A stretch of DNA of 64,000 nt from Alopecurus myosuroides (taxonomy: Eukaryota > Streptophyta > Magnoliopsida > Poales > Poaceae). The translations under genes and the position numbers were made by a program. Positions 46,924 through 58,800 of this stretch are shown piece after piece. The DNA lies in NCBI GenBank assembly GCA_028641055.1, contig CM054061.1, positions 55,442,993 through 55,506,992 of the forward strand, given 5' to 3'. Under the pieces are notes generated by a model, which was not told the origin of the DNA, did no database searches, and saw only the letters and a list, made by a program, of their open reading frames with translations. Within the stretch, counting starts at the first letter, position 1. Each line of letters begins with the position of its first letter.

Positions 46924-49900
46924 CGTACCTTTGACATCCATCGCATCTTGCCACTATCCGCTCCGCGTCTGTTAAGGCCGTGAGCCAGAAGAACCCATGC
47001 CGATAGGCCTTAGCCACAAGGGATCTTGTGGACGCATGATGCCCACAATCACCTTCGTGGATCTCCTTAAGGATTTGTCGGCCTTCTTCCGGTGTCACGC
47101 AGCGCAGAAAGACTCCTGTCGCGCTTCTCTTGTACAGCTCCCCATTGATAATAGTATATCCTTTTGCTCGCCTCAAGATTTGTCTTGCTAATACTTCCTG
47201 TTCTGGCAATTCGCCCCGTGATAAATAGGCCAGATATGGCTCTGTCCACTCGGGAACAGTACGTATTGTAGCCACAAACTCCTCATCCGGGTCTCGATTT
47301 GCTAGTTCTTCCTCAGACTCGGATTTAACTGACGGTCGCCATAGCTCATCCAGGAAAACATTAGGTGGAACCGGCTCTCTACGCGAGCCGAGTCTGGCGA
47401 GTGCATCCGCTGCCTCATTTTTTCTTCTGTCTATGTGCTCCACTTCATACCCGGAGAAACACCCGGCAACCCTATCAACCTCTCTGCGATACGCTGCCAT
47501 GGTGGCGTCCCTCCTATCCCAGGTTCCTGATACCTGCTGCACCACAAGATCCGAATCCCCAAAGCATCGTATCCTTCTGATGTTCATCTCCTTGGCTATC
47601 TTCAAGCCGTGCAGTAGGGCCTCATACTCGGCCACGTTATTCGAACAATCGAAGTGAATCTGTAGCACGTAACTTAGTTTGTCCCCCTTTGGCGACGTCA
47701 GCACCACTCCAGCTCCTGACCCTTCGTACTGCTTTGATCCATCGAAGTGCATGGTCCATGACTCGGAATTTGGGACTATAGTAGCCATTCCAGTGTGTGT
47801 CCAGTCGTTAACAAAATCGACCAAAGCCTGTGACTTGATTGCTGATCTGGGCTCGTAGCTGATATGATAATCTCCCATCTCTATTGCCCATTTGGCTATT
47901 CTTCCCGTTGCATCCGAGTTTCTGATGATATCCGACATTGGTATTGAACTAACCACTGTTATGGGATGTTCTTGGAAATATGGCTTCAACTTCCGGCTGG
48001 CCATAAAGACCCCAAACACCAACTTTTGCCAATGTGGATAACGCTGCTTTGCTTCCGATAACACCTCGCTGACATAATAAACCGGCCTTTGGACCGGGTA
48101 TCCCTTCCCATCCTCCTTGCGTTCTACGACAACTACTGCGCTGACGGCCCGGGGACCGGCGGCCACGTATAATAACATAGGTTCTTTAGGACCCGGGGCT
48201 GCTAGTACTGGTGCTTCCGACAATTGCTTTTTTAGCGCTTCAAACGCCTCATCTGCCTCCTGATCCCACACGAACTTATCTGACTTCCGCAAAAGCCGAT
48301 ACAAGGGTATTGCCTTTTCTCCAAGCCTGGATATGAACCGGCTCAAGGCTGCTACGCAGCCCGTGAGCTTTTGAACATGCTTCAAATTTTCCGGTTTCTT
48401 CAAACTTTGGATGGCCTTGATTTTGTCCGGGTTTGCCTCGATTCCTCTCTCGGAGACTATAAAGCCGAGTAACTTCCCAGCCGGGACTCCAAATACGCAC
48501 TTCGTTGGGTTAAGCTTCATCTGGTACCTTCTCAAGTTTTTAAATGTCTCCTTCAAATCATCAATGAACGTTTCTGCCTTCCGGGTCTTAATAACCACGT
48601 CATCCACATACGCGTGCACGTTGCGCCCAATTTGGTCCTCGAAGCACTTCTGAATACATCGTTGGTAAGTTGCGCCCGCATTTTTCAATCCAAACGTCAT
48701 GGTTTTGTAGCAGAAGGCCCCAAAAGGGGTTATGAATGACGTTTTCTCCCAATCCTCCCTTTTGAGTTTAATCTGGTGGTACCCCGAATATGCGTCCAGG
48801 AAACACAGCAAGTCGCTTCCGGCTACCGCGTCTATGATTTGGTCTATCCTTGGTAGTGCGAACGGATCCTTTGGGCAATGCTTGTTGAGGCTCGTGAAAT
48901 CGATACACATCCTCCATTCATTTGTCTTTTTCATCACAAGAACCGGGTTTGCTAACCAGTCGGGGTGAAATACTTCCATGATAAAGCCTGCGGTTAATAG
49001 TCGCGCGATTTCCTCACCTATAGCTCTTCTCCTTTCCTCATTCATCTTTCTCATACCTTGCTTCACAGGCCTGGCCTTGGGATCCACGTGCAAACTGTGC
49101 TCTGCCAACTCAGTGGGAATACCCGGCATGTCGCTGGGTGTCCAAGCAAACACATCCGCATTTGAACGGATGAATTCCACCAGAGCCTTTTCTTGCGCAT
49201 CATCTAGATTGGACCCTATAGTGAACTGCTTGGTGGGATCTCCCTCCACAAAATCTACTTTCTTGGTATCTTGAGCTGCCTTGAACTTCACTCTTTCGTC
49301 TTCAGCATCTGGCCTTCTCAACGCTGTACCATCATCCGGATCCACCTGCGACCGGTAATACTGAAGCTCTTCCTTCCTGCAGGCTTGTTCGGCCATTACT
49401 GAATCTCCCTCATCGCACTCGGCTGCTATATCCCGGTCTCCATGGATAGTGATGGTCTGCTTGGGGCCCGGAATCTTTAATTGCAGATACACGTAGCACG
49501 GCCTAGCCATGAACTTAGCATAAGCCGGCCTTCCGAACAGAGCGTGGTAGGGGCTGTGCAGCTTGACTACCTCGAACGTGAGCCACTCCACCCGATAGTT
49601 ATCTACCGATTCTCCAAAGGCTACTTCCAACGCAATTTTCCCTTCGGGGCGTGCCGAATGACCCGGCACGATTCCATGGAACACCGTCGAACTTTTTTGT
49701 AGCTGGGACTCCTTGAGGTTCATGCGCAAGAAGGTTTCCCAATATAGGATGTTGATACTACTCCCTCCATCCATCAAGACTTTCTTCAGCTCGTAACCAT
49801 TGACCTGGGGTGCCACCACTAATGCCAAGGTTCCGGGGTGCTTTATTCCTTCCGGGTGATCCCTTCTGCTCCATGTTACCTCTTGCTCCGCCCATCTCAA

Positions 49901-50323
49901 GGATCCCGAAGTGGCCGAGGAGGCTGGATCCACTGTTTGCTTCAACGCCCCTTTGTCCCTGCTGGAAGTCCCTGTAACATGCACATGATATTGTCCTTTC
50001 AAATTGAGCGTACGCACCATGCCGATGAAGATTTTGATTTGGCAGATTGACACCATGGATCCGGATTCGAAGTGATCCGGCTCCAACTCCCACCCGGAAT
50101 TGTCCACTATCTGCTCTCCTTCGTCATTGGAGTAGATCTCGCCGACGACAAAGTTCTCCATACTCTTCCGAGCTTCTCCCGTGATGTAAACACCTTTGGA
50201 CGCAGGCCCCACGGTGGGCGCCAACTGTCGTGGGATAATCACGGCAGATGTTACCTGGGGTAACTGATCTTGGGGCAAGTCGACACAGGTATTCGGGAGA
50301 GGGTTTAGCTCGTGGGAAAATAT
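46924..50323 (-). pseudogene. Outer element pol: leader, protease, RT, RNase H x2, integrase zinc domain
   Basis: Minus-strand frame open from inside the 5' LTR down to the inner insertion. Content and gag deletion match the inner copy, with a handful of residue differences. The leader start codon in U5 is ATA (50323-50321) where the inner and the 50800 element have ATG, so translation would need a non-ATG start or the downstream Met in KSMENF. The frame leaves integrase at RCDGCQRY and enters the inner LTR. Protease DGG, RT YVDD and both RNase H motifs are intact. Confidence 0.9.
50206..50223 (-). promoter_or_regulatory. Primer binding site of the outer element, tRNA-Lys type
   Basis: Same 18 bases as in the other Tat elements, on the minus strand, two bases from the 5' LTR. 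Confidence 0.85.
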
Positions 50324-50678
50324 GGCGAGAAGCAATCTAAGAACCAGAGAGCAACTCGCCGGCTCTCGATATTATTATACTGGATACTCGATAACAGGTA
50401 TTACAATATGACTTGAATCTCTGGCAAACTAAACCTAGGGGCCGGTTTATAAAGCACCCGTACACCCCTAACTTGCCTTTCAAGGCACATCTTGAGTCCT
50501 ACTCGAACTCCACATATAAAGCCTAACTTTCCTTATCGCAACCCACAAGCCGGGTTACGAATCTCACAAGCCTTTGAGCCTTCTAGTAACCTTTTTACCC
50601 CTATCCGGGTATTGATCAGCTCACCTCGGGCCGGATTATACCTTGAAGTGGGCCTACCGGGTTACTATCCCCCCATCA
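50226..50678 (-). repeat. 5' LTR of the outer Tat element
   Basis: 453 bp, identical by eye to 29651-30103, followed by TSD CAAAC. Confidence 0.93.
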
Positions 50679-50799
50679 CAAACCCTAGCTAGTCCGGCCG
50701 CCGCATGCCGTCGTCGACTCCGGCCACCTCTTCACATATTAGGACCACGGTGAGATGCGCCTGGTCATGCTCTTCCACCTCGAGAAAGACCAGGGGCGG
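50679..50799. other. Short stretch of pre-insertion DNA between two Tat elements
   Basis: The 121 bases include one copy of each TSD (CAAAC, GGCGG). The stretch is GC-rich (AACCCTAGCTAGTCCGGCC) and joins 29650 on the left with 60706 on the right once the insertions are removed. No complete gene is visible. Confidence 0.6.
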
Positions 50800-51255
50800 T
50801 GATGAGGGGATAGTAAACCCGGTATGCCGACTCCCAGGTGAGATCCGGCCCAAACGACGGATGGATCAAATCCGGCTAAGGACAAAGAAGCTTCTAGAAG
50901 GCCCAGGACTTGTAAGGATCGTAACCCGGATTGTGGGTTATGGTAAAGAAAGTTAGGGTTCGTATGAAGAGTTCGAATAGGACTCGAGAAGCGCTTTGTA
51001 AGGCAAGTCAAGGGGGATATGAGTACTATATAAACCAACCCCTGGGCTTCGCCTAAGAGAGATTCAAGTCATAACTGTAACACCCGTTATCGAGTATCCA
51101 GTATAATCATATCGAGATCCGGCGAGTTGCTTTCCGGCTCTTAGATTGCTTTTCGCCATGTCTTCCTTCGAGCTAAACCCTCTCCCAAATACCTGTGTCG
51201 ACTTGCCCCTAGATCAGTTACCCCCGGTAACATCTGCCGTGATTATCCCACGACA
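50800..51255 (+). repeat. 5' LTR of the gag-protease Tat element
   Basis: 456 bp, TGATGAGGGG to CCACGACA. TATA box TATATAAA at 51027-51034. The block AGAGATTCAAGTCATA begins about 31 bases after the start of the TATA box, at the predicted transcription start. U5 contains the leader ATG at 51158-51160. Confidence 0.93.
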
Positions 51256-54200
51256 GTTGGCGCCCACCGTGGGGCCTGCGTCCAAAGGTGTTTACATCAC
51301 GGGAGAAGCTCGGAAGAACATGAGGAACCTCGTCGTCGGAGAAATCTACGTCAACAACCAAGGAGAGAAGATGGTAGACGATTCCGGCTGGGGGCCAGAG
51401 TCGGATCACCTCGAAACCGGATCCGTCGTGACAGTCAGCCGCATCAACGTCTTCATCGGTATGGTATGTGCTTCCAATTCGAGCCGTGATAATCTTGAAT
51501 CTGATTCTGTGTCAGGGGAGAACACGCGTGTTCAATCGGAAAAAGAAGAATCGATCGGAACAACGGGTCCGACAGAGAGGGAGGAAGGCACCGAGTCTAT
51601 ACGGGATTTATCGGAGGACCGATACGAGAAGGAAAATAGCGAAGAGGAAGAACGGTACGGATCTACGCCAAGTATTATGCGCCGGGTTGCAGTTTATGCG
51701 GCCCCCGCAATCAATACCAATCAAGGAAACGCAGCCGCGGCGCCAGTCGGGGCGGCGCAGGTGCTGGCTCAGCAACAAGGTACGGCTGGCCCGATCTTGG
51801 CCCAGGTCGATGGAGAATCGGCATCAGTCACCAGTCGCCCAGCGGAGGAGGAGCGACACGCAAATATGTTCGGGTTCCAAGCAAACCGGACACCGGGGGC
51901 GGGCCCCTCGAATCCTCGTCACCCAGCTCTGTTTAATAATAATTTGATCTTGGATCCCACAGTCCTAGCTACAGTTATCACCCCAGAAAACGCAGCAGAG
52001 CGTGTAAGAGATCTGGACGTGGCTCGTCGTGCATTGGAGCAGCAAAGAAGGCAGGTAGAAGCAGAAAGGCAGGGGATGGCAGCGCGGCAGCAGGAACTGG
52101 ATGACCTAGAGACCCGGCTTCGGGAGGAGACGACGAGGATTCACCAAAGGCACCGAACTATGTTACCGGCAACAGGAGGGGTTATCAACCCGACTGCCCT
52201 GGTGTTCACGCCTCAAGATCAGCCAATCCCACCGGCGAACCAAGGGACCATACCGCAACCAGCAACGGGAGTGCAGCCGGTAAACGCGCCAGCCGGATTA
52301 CCCTTGCCTCGGGCGGGGGCGACAGCCGGCAACACCATGCCGCCTCCACCATCGCGATTCCGTACCCCAGCAGGTCACTACAACAACCCCATGGACAACG
52401 TGTATGCAGCAACACTCGCATTAAACCAGATTCCTGTAAGAGACTCGCCGCACGCAGAAGAAACCCGGCGAGCGATAGATCTGCTGCACACCGCGGTAGC
52501 ACAGCAAGTCAATTATCCAGATCGCAGAAGTGGGATGCATGGGACGCCATACGTGAGTCAACAACAGGGCAACGTCCAAACAAGCGCGGCACGACGAAGG
52601 GAAGAGCAACAGCAGATGCCACCCCCGCCGCGCGTCCAGACAGTACCGGCAGTATCAGCAGCACAGGCAGTAGTGGACAGCTCCAGGGCCAGAAGAGCCG
52701 GGGCCGGGTCTGCAGCACACGATCCACCGGTGGCTCCTCACCCCGTGGCACCCCCGGCCGGGTCACGCATTTCCCGGGCGAGACCAGCCCCAACCACCCT
52801 TGCGGGACCCAAGTGTCTCTCGGATGATATCAGAGCGGAACCTTACCCGGAAAAGTTCAAAGAACCGGGGAAAGTAGTGAATTACGAGCCAACGATGGAT
52901 CCGGAAACATGGTTAAGCAGCTACGAGATGGCAATGTCAATTCGCAACGCATCCGAGAATCTCCAAGCCAAGTTCATGTACTTAATGATGTCAGAGGGAG
53001 CAGCAAAGTTATGGTTCACCAATTTACCGGAAAAGTCAATCAAGTCGTGGGAGGAGCTAAAAACCGCATTTATCAAGCACTTCCATGGGACCTGTAGGAA
53101 GTTATTTACTATTGATGATTTAGAAAGATGCGTTCAGAAGAAAGGAGAATCGGCACGCAGCTGGGTACGCTGGGTTATGGAGATACTCCACTCGTCTACG
53201 GATATCCAGCCTAAGGACGCGCTACAAGCTATGGCAAAAACATGTAAGTACGTTCCTTTAGTACAAAAGCTAACTCGCATGAAATCTAGTAGGAATGCAG
53301 CGGAGGTTACAATGGGAGAGTTAATGGATGCGTGCAACAAACACGCTGCAACGGATACCACAGAGGAGGAAGTTGACGACAAGAAAGCAAAAGCAAACGC
53401 AAGTAGCAGCGGGAAAACCGGCAATGGGTCGGCGCCAAACAATAATGGAAGTAGCCAAAACAAGCGCCCGTTCGACGGGAATTCCGAGTTTGTAGCCAAC
53501 ACGGAGGCCGGGTCTTCAAGACCTAGATCCGAAGGGAATTTTAATACTGGGAATCACAATGGGGGACACTACCAAGGACCTCCAAGACCAAGCAACAGTT
53601 GGGACATATTTAGGATGGCGTGCCCGAAGCATAGCAGGAATGGCAAGCCGGCCAATCATTCACTAGAGCAATGTGCCGACTTACAAAGGTGGAAGAACGA
53701 AGAAGTGAACAGAGCTATGCGAGGTGCGGGCCGGGGAGGAGGTCCGGGTCTAGGTGGAAACTTGGGTAATGGGCCGCCCCCAGCCGGCAATCCGCCAGCT
53801 GGAAATCAAGGTAACAATCAAAATGGAGCAGGAGGTTTTCAAGCTAACCCCAAACAGCTGGGTCAATATCATGTGCACACTACAGGAGGCTCTAACAAGG
53901 ATAAGAAGATACTGAAACAAGCAGTTAATTCGGTCTCTTCCGCTGTTCCAAGGTATTTGAGGTGGTCAGAACAAGAGGTAGCATGGAGCAGGAAGGATCA
54001 CCCGGATAGAGTTGATCACCCGGGAGTCTTAGCTTTGGTAGTGGCACCACAGGTCAACGGCTACGAGCTGAAAAAAGTCCTGATGGATGGAGGAAGTAGT
54101 ATCAATATCCTGTACTGGGAAACTTTTCTGCGAATGGGCTTAAAGGAATCGCAGCTGCAAAAGAGTACAACAGTTTTTCACGGGATAGTGCCGGGTCACT

Positions 54201-54796
54201 CAGCATGCCCTGAAGGAAAGGTGGCACTGGAAGTAGCTTTTGGAGAGTCAAAGGATAATTATCGAGTCGAGTGGCTTACCTTTGAGGTAGTAAAGTTGCG
54301 CAGTCCTTATCATGCATTGTTTGGAAGGCCGGCTTATGCCAAGTTCATGGCAAGACCGTGTTATGTGTACCTACAACTGAAAATCCCGGGTCCCAAGAAG
54401 ACCATTACAATACACGGAAACCGGGATATAGCAGCTGAGTGCGATGAGGGAGACGCGGCAATGGCCGAGCAAGCCTGCAGGAAGGAAGAGCTCAAACATT
54501 ACCGTTCTCAGGTAGACCTAGAAGAGAGGACAACGTCAAAAAAGCCAACCCCTGAGGGGGACAAAGCAAAGGTTAGGGCAGAACAAAACCCTAAGATGGT
54601 AGGCTTCATCAGGAGCAATACTTTCAAAACTCTCAGCAGGGAAGAAGAAGGCGTACCACCGTCCGCAGCTGATCACGTTCCAAGGAAGATATACCCGGAC
54701 TGGCTAGCAAATCCGGTACTCATTACGAAAGGGCATAGCAAGTGGAGAATGTGCATCGGCCGTATCAACGCGAGGCCGATTCTCGAGAATAACTAA
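51158..54796 (+). CDS. Gag-protease of the pol-deleted Tat element
   Basis: 1,212 residues from the LTR ATG without any stop. The leader is ~1-33 from U5; an acidic region follows; a coiled coil lies near 290-350 (ARRALEQQRRQVEAERQG); the Gag core is near 580-690 (TWLSSYEMAMSIRNASENLQ, FTNLPEKSIKSWEELKTAF); the Cys/His cluster is MACPKHSRNGKPANHSLEQC; then the protease with LMDGGSSINILYWE and FGRPAYAKFMARPC. The C-terminus has only RT scraps (YPDWLANPVLITKGHSKWRM) before a short unrelated tail and TAA. The frame continues from Gag into protease with no stop, unlike the copy at 10947. It should make capsid and protease but no RT or integrase. Confidence 0.92.
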   Translation: MSSFELNPLPNTCVDLPLDQLPPVTSAVIIPRQLAPTVGPASKGVYITGEARKNMRNLVVGEIYVNNQGEKMVDDSGWGPESDHLETGSVVTVSRINVFIGMVCASNSSRDNLESDSVSGENTRVQSEKEESIGTTGPTEREEGTESIRDLSEDRYEKENSEEEERYGSTPSIMRRVAVYAAPAINTNQGNAAAAPVGAAQVLAQQQGTAGPILAQVDGESASVTSRPAEEERHANMFGFQANRTPGAGPSNPRHPALFNNNLILDPTVLATVITPENAAERVRDLDVARRALEQQRRQVEAERQGMAARQQELDDLETRLREETTRIHQRHRTMLPATGGVINPTALVFTPQDQPIPPANQGTIPQPATGVQPVNAPAGLPLPRAGATAGNTMPPPPSRFRTPAGHYNNPMDNVYAATLALNQIPVRDSPHAEETRRAIDLLHTAVAQQVNYPDRRSGMHGTPYVSQQQGNVQTSAARRREEQQQMPPPPRVQTVPAVSAAQAVVDSSRARRAGAGSAAHDPPVAPHPVAPPAGSRISRARPAPTTLAGPKCLSDDIRAEPYPEKFKEPGKVVNYEPTMDPETWLSSYEMAMSIRNASENLQAKFMYLMMSEGAAKLWFTNLPEKSIKSWEELKTAFIKHFHGTCRKLFTIDDLERCVQKKGESARSWVRWVMEILHSSTDIQPKDALQAMAKTCKYVPLVQKLTRMKSSRNAAEVTMGELMDACNKHAATDTTEEEVDDKKAKANASSSGKTGNGSAPNNNGSSQNKRPFDGNSEFVANTEAGSSRPRSEGNFNTGNHNGGHYQGPPRPSNSWDIFRMACPKHSRNGKPANHSLEQCADLQRWKNEEVNRAMRGAGRGGGPGLGGNLGNGPPPAGNPPAGNQGNNQNGAGGFQANPKQLGQYHVHTTGGSNKDKKILKQAVNSVSSAVPRYLRWSEQEVAWSRKDHPDRVDHPGVLALVVAPQVNGYELKKVLMDGGSSINILYWETFLRMGLKESQLQKSTTVFHGIVPGHSACPEGKVALEVAFGESKDNYRVEWLTFEVVKLRSPYHALFGRPAYAKFMARPCYVYLQLKIPGPKKTITIHGNRDIAAECDEGDAAMAEQACRKEELKHYRSQVDLEERTTSKKPTPEGDKAKVRAEQNPKMVGFIRSNTFKTLSREEEGVPPSAADHVPRKIYPDWLANPVLITKGHSKWRMCIGRINARPILENN
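51258..51275 (+). promoter_or_regulatory. Primer binding site, tRNA-Lys type
   Basis: TGGCGCCCACCGTGGGGC two bases after the LTR; read through in frame by the Gag leader as LAPTVGP. Confidence 0.85.
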
Positions 54797-55855
54797 AGCA
54801 GTGTAATGGGCGGCAGGTTTCATACGCACTCTTTTCCTATCCAGGGTACCTAAGGGGACTGGAAGGTTTTTAATGAGGCGGCCTGCTGAATCAAAAAAGA
54901 AATTTTTATCAATAAAAGAAGATGGTTTCGAGTCTTATCATGGTCTTTGCTTCAGTTACAAGTAAGTAACATTGTTACTATCAATACATCAGTATCATCG
55001 AAATACATTACATGAATATAGGTCTCCGGGGGGTGATCTGCTTCAATAAGTAATCACAAGACCCGGAGACCCGGCCATGATGCCTATGAGTTATGGGGGC
55101 TGATTACTCGAAAAAACGGGTACAGCTGCAATCCTATAACTGGACAAAGGAGCCAAATTTCTTGGTTATTCTTACTTAAGCTCGATGTGACTCGCACTAA
55201 AGTGGCATGATCTGTTCGCGTACGATTACAATCAAATTATGCAGCCCAGTGTGGCTTGCTTGATCTTGTTTTTCGTATAGACGCAACGACATGGTATCCA
55301 CGCGAAAGCCGGCTTATAGTACAAGATAATCAAAAGGGTCATCTAAACCACAAGTCCATGCAGAGTATAAGGCTAAAAAAGCCGGAAACTCAACAAATAT
55401 TAAGCATGACTTCAGTATTTATGTAAACAGATATTGGTATTCAGCTTGGTAAACAGCAGTATGTCATCTGAGAAAGGCCACGCCCCTATAGCTCGTACTT
55501 TGGGTCATGGGGACTGGGGACTTCGAAACAGAAACAAACTGTTTTAACTACCCAAGCCTGAAAACCTTAATTTCCGAGTATTGGGGACTTAAAGAAAGGT
55601 TCCTCTATCAAAACCTACGATACTCGGTTAGCCGAGTCTCAAAAGGAAACTGAAAACAAGAGTTCGAAGTATCGAGAATAAGCTTATAAGTAACACAAGG
55701 ATCGAGATTATCAAAAGCCAGGGGAGGCAAAGAGTTATCATAAGATTAATAAGCATACAGTCATAGTATCAGCGTCAATGGTGCACAAGCGCACCACCAA
55801 AAATCATATCAGTCTCGAGAAACACAAAGCGTTGGGTAGCGTCCTACTCGGCGTC
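54797..55855. other. Conserved non-coding block of the gag-protease Tat element
   Basis: Begins with the CTCTTTTCCTATCCAGGGTA and TTTTTAATGAGGCGGC strings (54830-54883) and holds ACTTAAGCTCGATGTGACTC near 55177, ATCCACGCGAAAGCCGGCTT near 55297 and AGGGTCATCTAAACCACAAG near 55336. No gene seen. Its retention next to a pol deletion suggests the deletion stopped at a needed region. Confidence 0.7.
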
Positions 55856-58800
55856 CTAAGAGTGGTCCTCCGGGTCTGAATCTCGGACTTGCTCCTTGGC
55901 CTTACCAGCAGCTTTACCCGGGCTCTTCACTTCTGGACGAACAGGCGGAGGCACGGCTGGGGTAGAGGTAGACGGCTTTACGCCCAGTTCTGCTTCCCTC
56001 TTTGCAGCCTCTTCCTTCCTCCTAGCCAGATCAGTCGACCATTTGTCCAACATATCAATAGGGGGAGGCGCCTCCACCAGGATAACCTTGCCCTCAGAAT
56101 CATACGAGCTCATAATTGTGTTTAGATCCATCTTGTCGGCCAAAGCTGTGGCTGAAGGACGTACCGCAGATTGTATAGCTTTGAAATCCTGGGGCTTGAA
56201 TTTGGACCCGTCAGCTTTAAATTCTGGGAACCCGGATACTATCTTTGCCGGGTCAAGCTTTGGAAAATAAGCCTTCGCCAGCGTTAAAGCCCGGGTCACC
56301 CCAATTCGGCAGGACGAACGCTTCAGTATTTCAATCCATCCAGGTGCTGTGGAAAAGGCCTGTATAAGGGTCTCCTCGCCCGGGTATACCTCAGAAGGCC
56401 ACTTGATAGCATCCAGCAAAAGTTTCGTGCCGGCAAAAAACGTCCGGAGCACAGTTTTCAGAGTTTTTACTTGAGTAATGGCATTCTCCTCCGGAGCAGC
56501 AAGGTTAGCACCTGCAATCCAAACATGTGAAAGCATATCAGTCATGTTGGTTATTACAGCGGCAAGATAGAGGTACGCAAATTAATCGCAAATAGCAAAC
56601 TTACTTAGCAAGATACGGTAAGTGTCCGTAAGCTGAGCCGACAGGTTATTCAGCGAGGACTGGGCAGCATGGTACTTCTTCTTGTATGAGGAGACATCTT
56701 TTTTCAAAATCTTTATCTCCGCTTCAAGGGCCTCCCTACGCTTAACTTCAGCCAGCAAGAGCTGCTCAGCCTTAAGTAACGCTTCATCTGACTGAGTAAT
56801 CTCTGCCTGCAAAGGCCGGGTGAAGCTGTAAGCCGGATATCGCGAGAGTATTTTATCTGAGGAAATGATTGCCGGCAAGTACTATGCGAAGTACCGAGGA
56901 TAATTAAAAAAAAAAAAATTATACTCGGGACTTGGGGACTGGGTGTATAATAAGGAGTATCAAGTAAAAATTACCTGATGTGCTGCAGCCATACGTTCTA
57001 AGACAGTCCCTTCTGAAGCTTTCATGGCAAGAAGAGCGCTCATCAGCTGGTTAAAGTCAGCGTTATCCGAGTTAGATGGCTCGGGTACCTGGAAAGTGGG
57101 AAAAGGAGCATTTCTTGTAACAGGAGGTGGCACCCGGGTCATCCGAATGTCGGAGTCTGGTCCCCCTCCCGCGCTTGAAGCTGCCCCCTTCTCCTTCTCG
57201 CTCGTGTGCGAAGCGATTGGATACTCGGCGTCATGCCTAGCTGGCTCCGGTGGCGACATTTGCTCGTCGCCAGCCGTAGTGAAGGCATCATCAGCCGACT
57301 CGCCCTCGACCCGGACTTTAGCTTCGGTGTCCTCCTGGTCGCTACTAATAACCGTGGCTCTGAAGAAGGTGCAAAGGCGTAATTAATCTTTGGTTATGGA
57401 AAGAAAGGGGATGAAAGTTCGGTATAATATCCGGAAAAGGCGTTTACCCGGTGTTTACTGGGAAGTCCGAGGGGAAGCCGTCACTAGACCCGGAAGAGAC
57501 TGAGAAATGGCAAGAGAGGTCTGGGATTACGTTACAAAGGAATGACTGGAAAGAAGTTTTGTTTACAACAAATACCAGGGTGTTGAACCGGGGGCGGCGA
57601 AGCAACCGGGTTAGGGGTCTCGTTGCCCGGATGATTCCGGGTTACTCGGCGCCTAGTCATGGGTGGCTCCTTCAGTTATGATCAAAAGGGGTGAAGATGG
57701 GGTTAGCCCCGGAGTGACGTTATGGGAGCAAAAAACCAAAGTGTAAGGGGATGAAGTAAAAACCTGGAGGGCTATCCTCTGGGATTTCCTCTTTGTTCCG
57801 GTTCTGGTGGCTGGCTCCGGCTCTTCCTCCTCGCTGGTGGACCCGCCCCTGCTGTCCGTTTCTTCTTCTTCGCTTTGGTCCTCTCGCTCTGAGAAATGTC
57901 CGAGTTACAGCATAAAGAAGAAGAAAAGGCAGGATATAACGTGTGCAAAGGAATCAAGTAGGTACCTTCATTCGAGTCAACGACATCGTCTTCCTCCTCC
58001 CCGTCTTCGGAGTTAGGAGTGGAGTCGACCGTCCAAAAGTCATCATCGGCCTGAGGAGAAGATGCCAGGATAGTGATTAATATCGAGTCAAGAGAAGCGA
58101 ATAAAAGTAAGTGTTAGAAGTTAAAATCAAAAGGCAGAAAACTTACTCCAGGGGTTGGATTCTCGAGGGTAAAAGGTTCTAATCCGGCTATGCTCCGGAT
58201 TACTTCGAGCTTCTCTGTCAGGAAACCCTTAATTGTTTTGTTAATGTCACCCGGAGCAAGGGTGCGGGTAGAGAATCGGATTGGGTCCGTGGTTTGACCC
58301 GAGTATTCGCACATCAGCTTCTCACGAATGGAGTTTGGCTGAATGCGGAAGCTAACCCAGGTCTTCACCAGGTTTAGCCCGATGAGGCCTCGGGCGGACA
58401 AGATGGAGATCCTAGCTAATAAAGGCAAGATCGCCTCCCTGTCCGGTTCAGACGCGAAGGCGTTGAATTTCTCGGAGATATCAAGTTGACCCTCCGAGTA
58501 ACCCGGCAACTTCTTTTCGCCGGGTGGAGAGGTATCCTGGCAGTAGAAGTACGAAAGCTGCCAGTGCTTTACGTGGGAATTGAGAGAAATAGGAGGCATC
58601 AGGGAGTTCTTGCGGCGCTGGATAGAGACCCCGCCGCAAGTGAGAAGTGCGCCGTCGCCGCTTTCGCGACACGGCTTGCACTGAAAAAGTTCGACGAAGA
58701 GGGCTAGACTTGGCGGTGTGCACAAGTAAGATTCGGAAAGAACAATAAAATGGGAGATGTTCAAAATGGAGTTTGGACCTATATCGAAGATACGGAGGTT

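Larger units (their letters stand above)
29651..50678 (-). mobile_element. Outer Tat element, gag-less, minus strand, host of a nested copy
   Basis: Minus-strand element with 453-bp LTRs at 50226-50678 (5') and 29651-30103 (3') and perfect TSD CAAAC (29646-29650, 50679-50683). Without the nested element and its TSD it is about 10.5 kb. The internal order on the minus strand is primer binding site, Gag leader fused directly to protease, RT, RNase H, second RNase H, integrase, non-coding block, then the opposite-strand gene on the plus strand. The central ~2.4 kb of gag is absent. By eye the LTRs are identical. Pol is interrupted only by the nested insertion, inside integrase. Confidence 0.93.
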
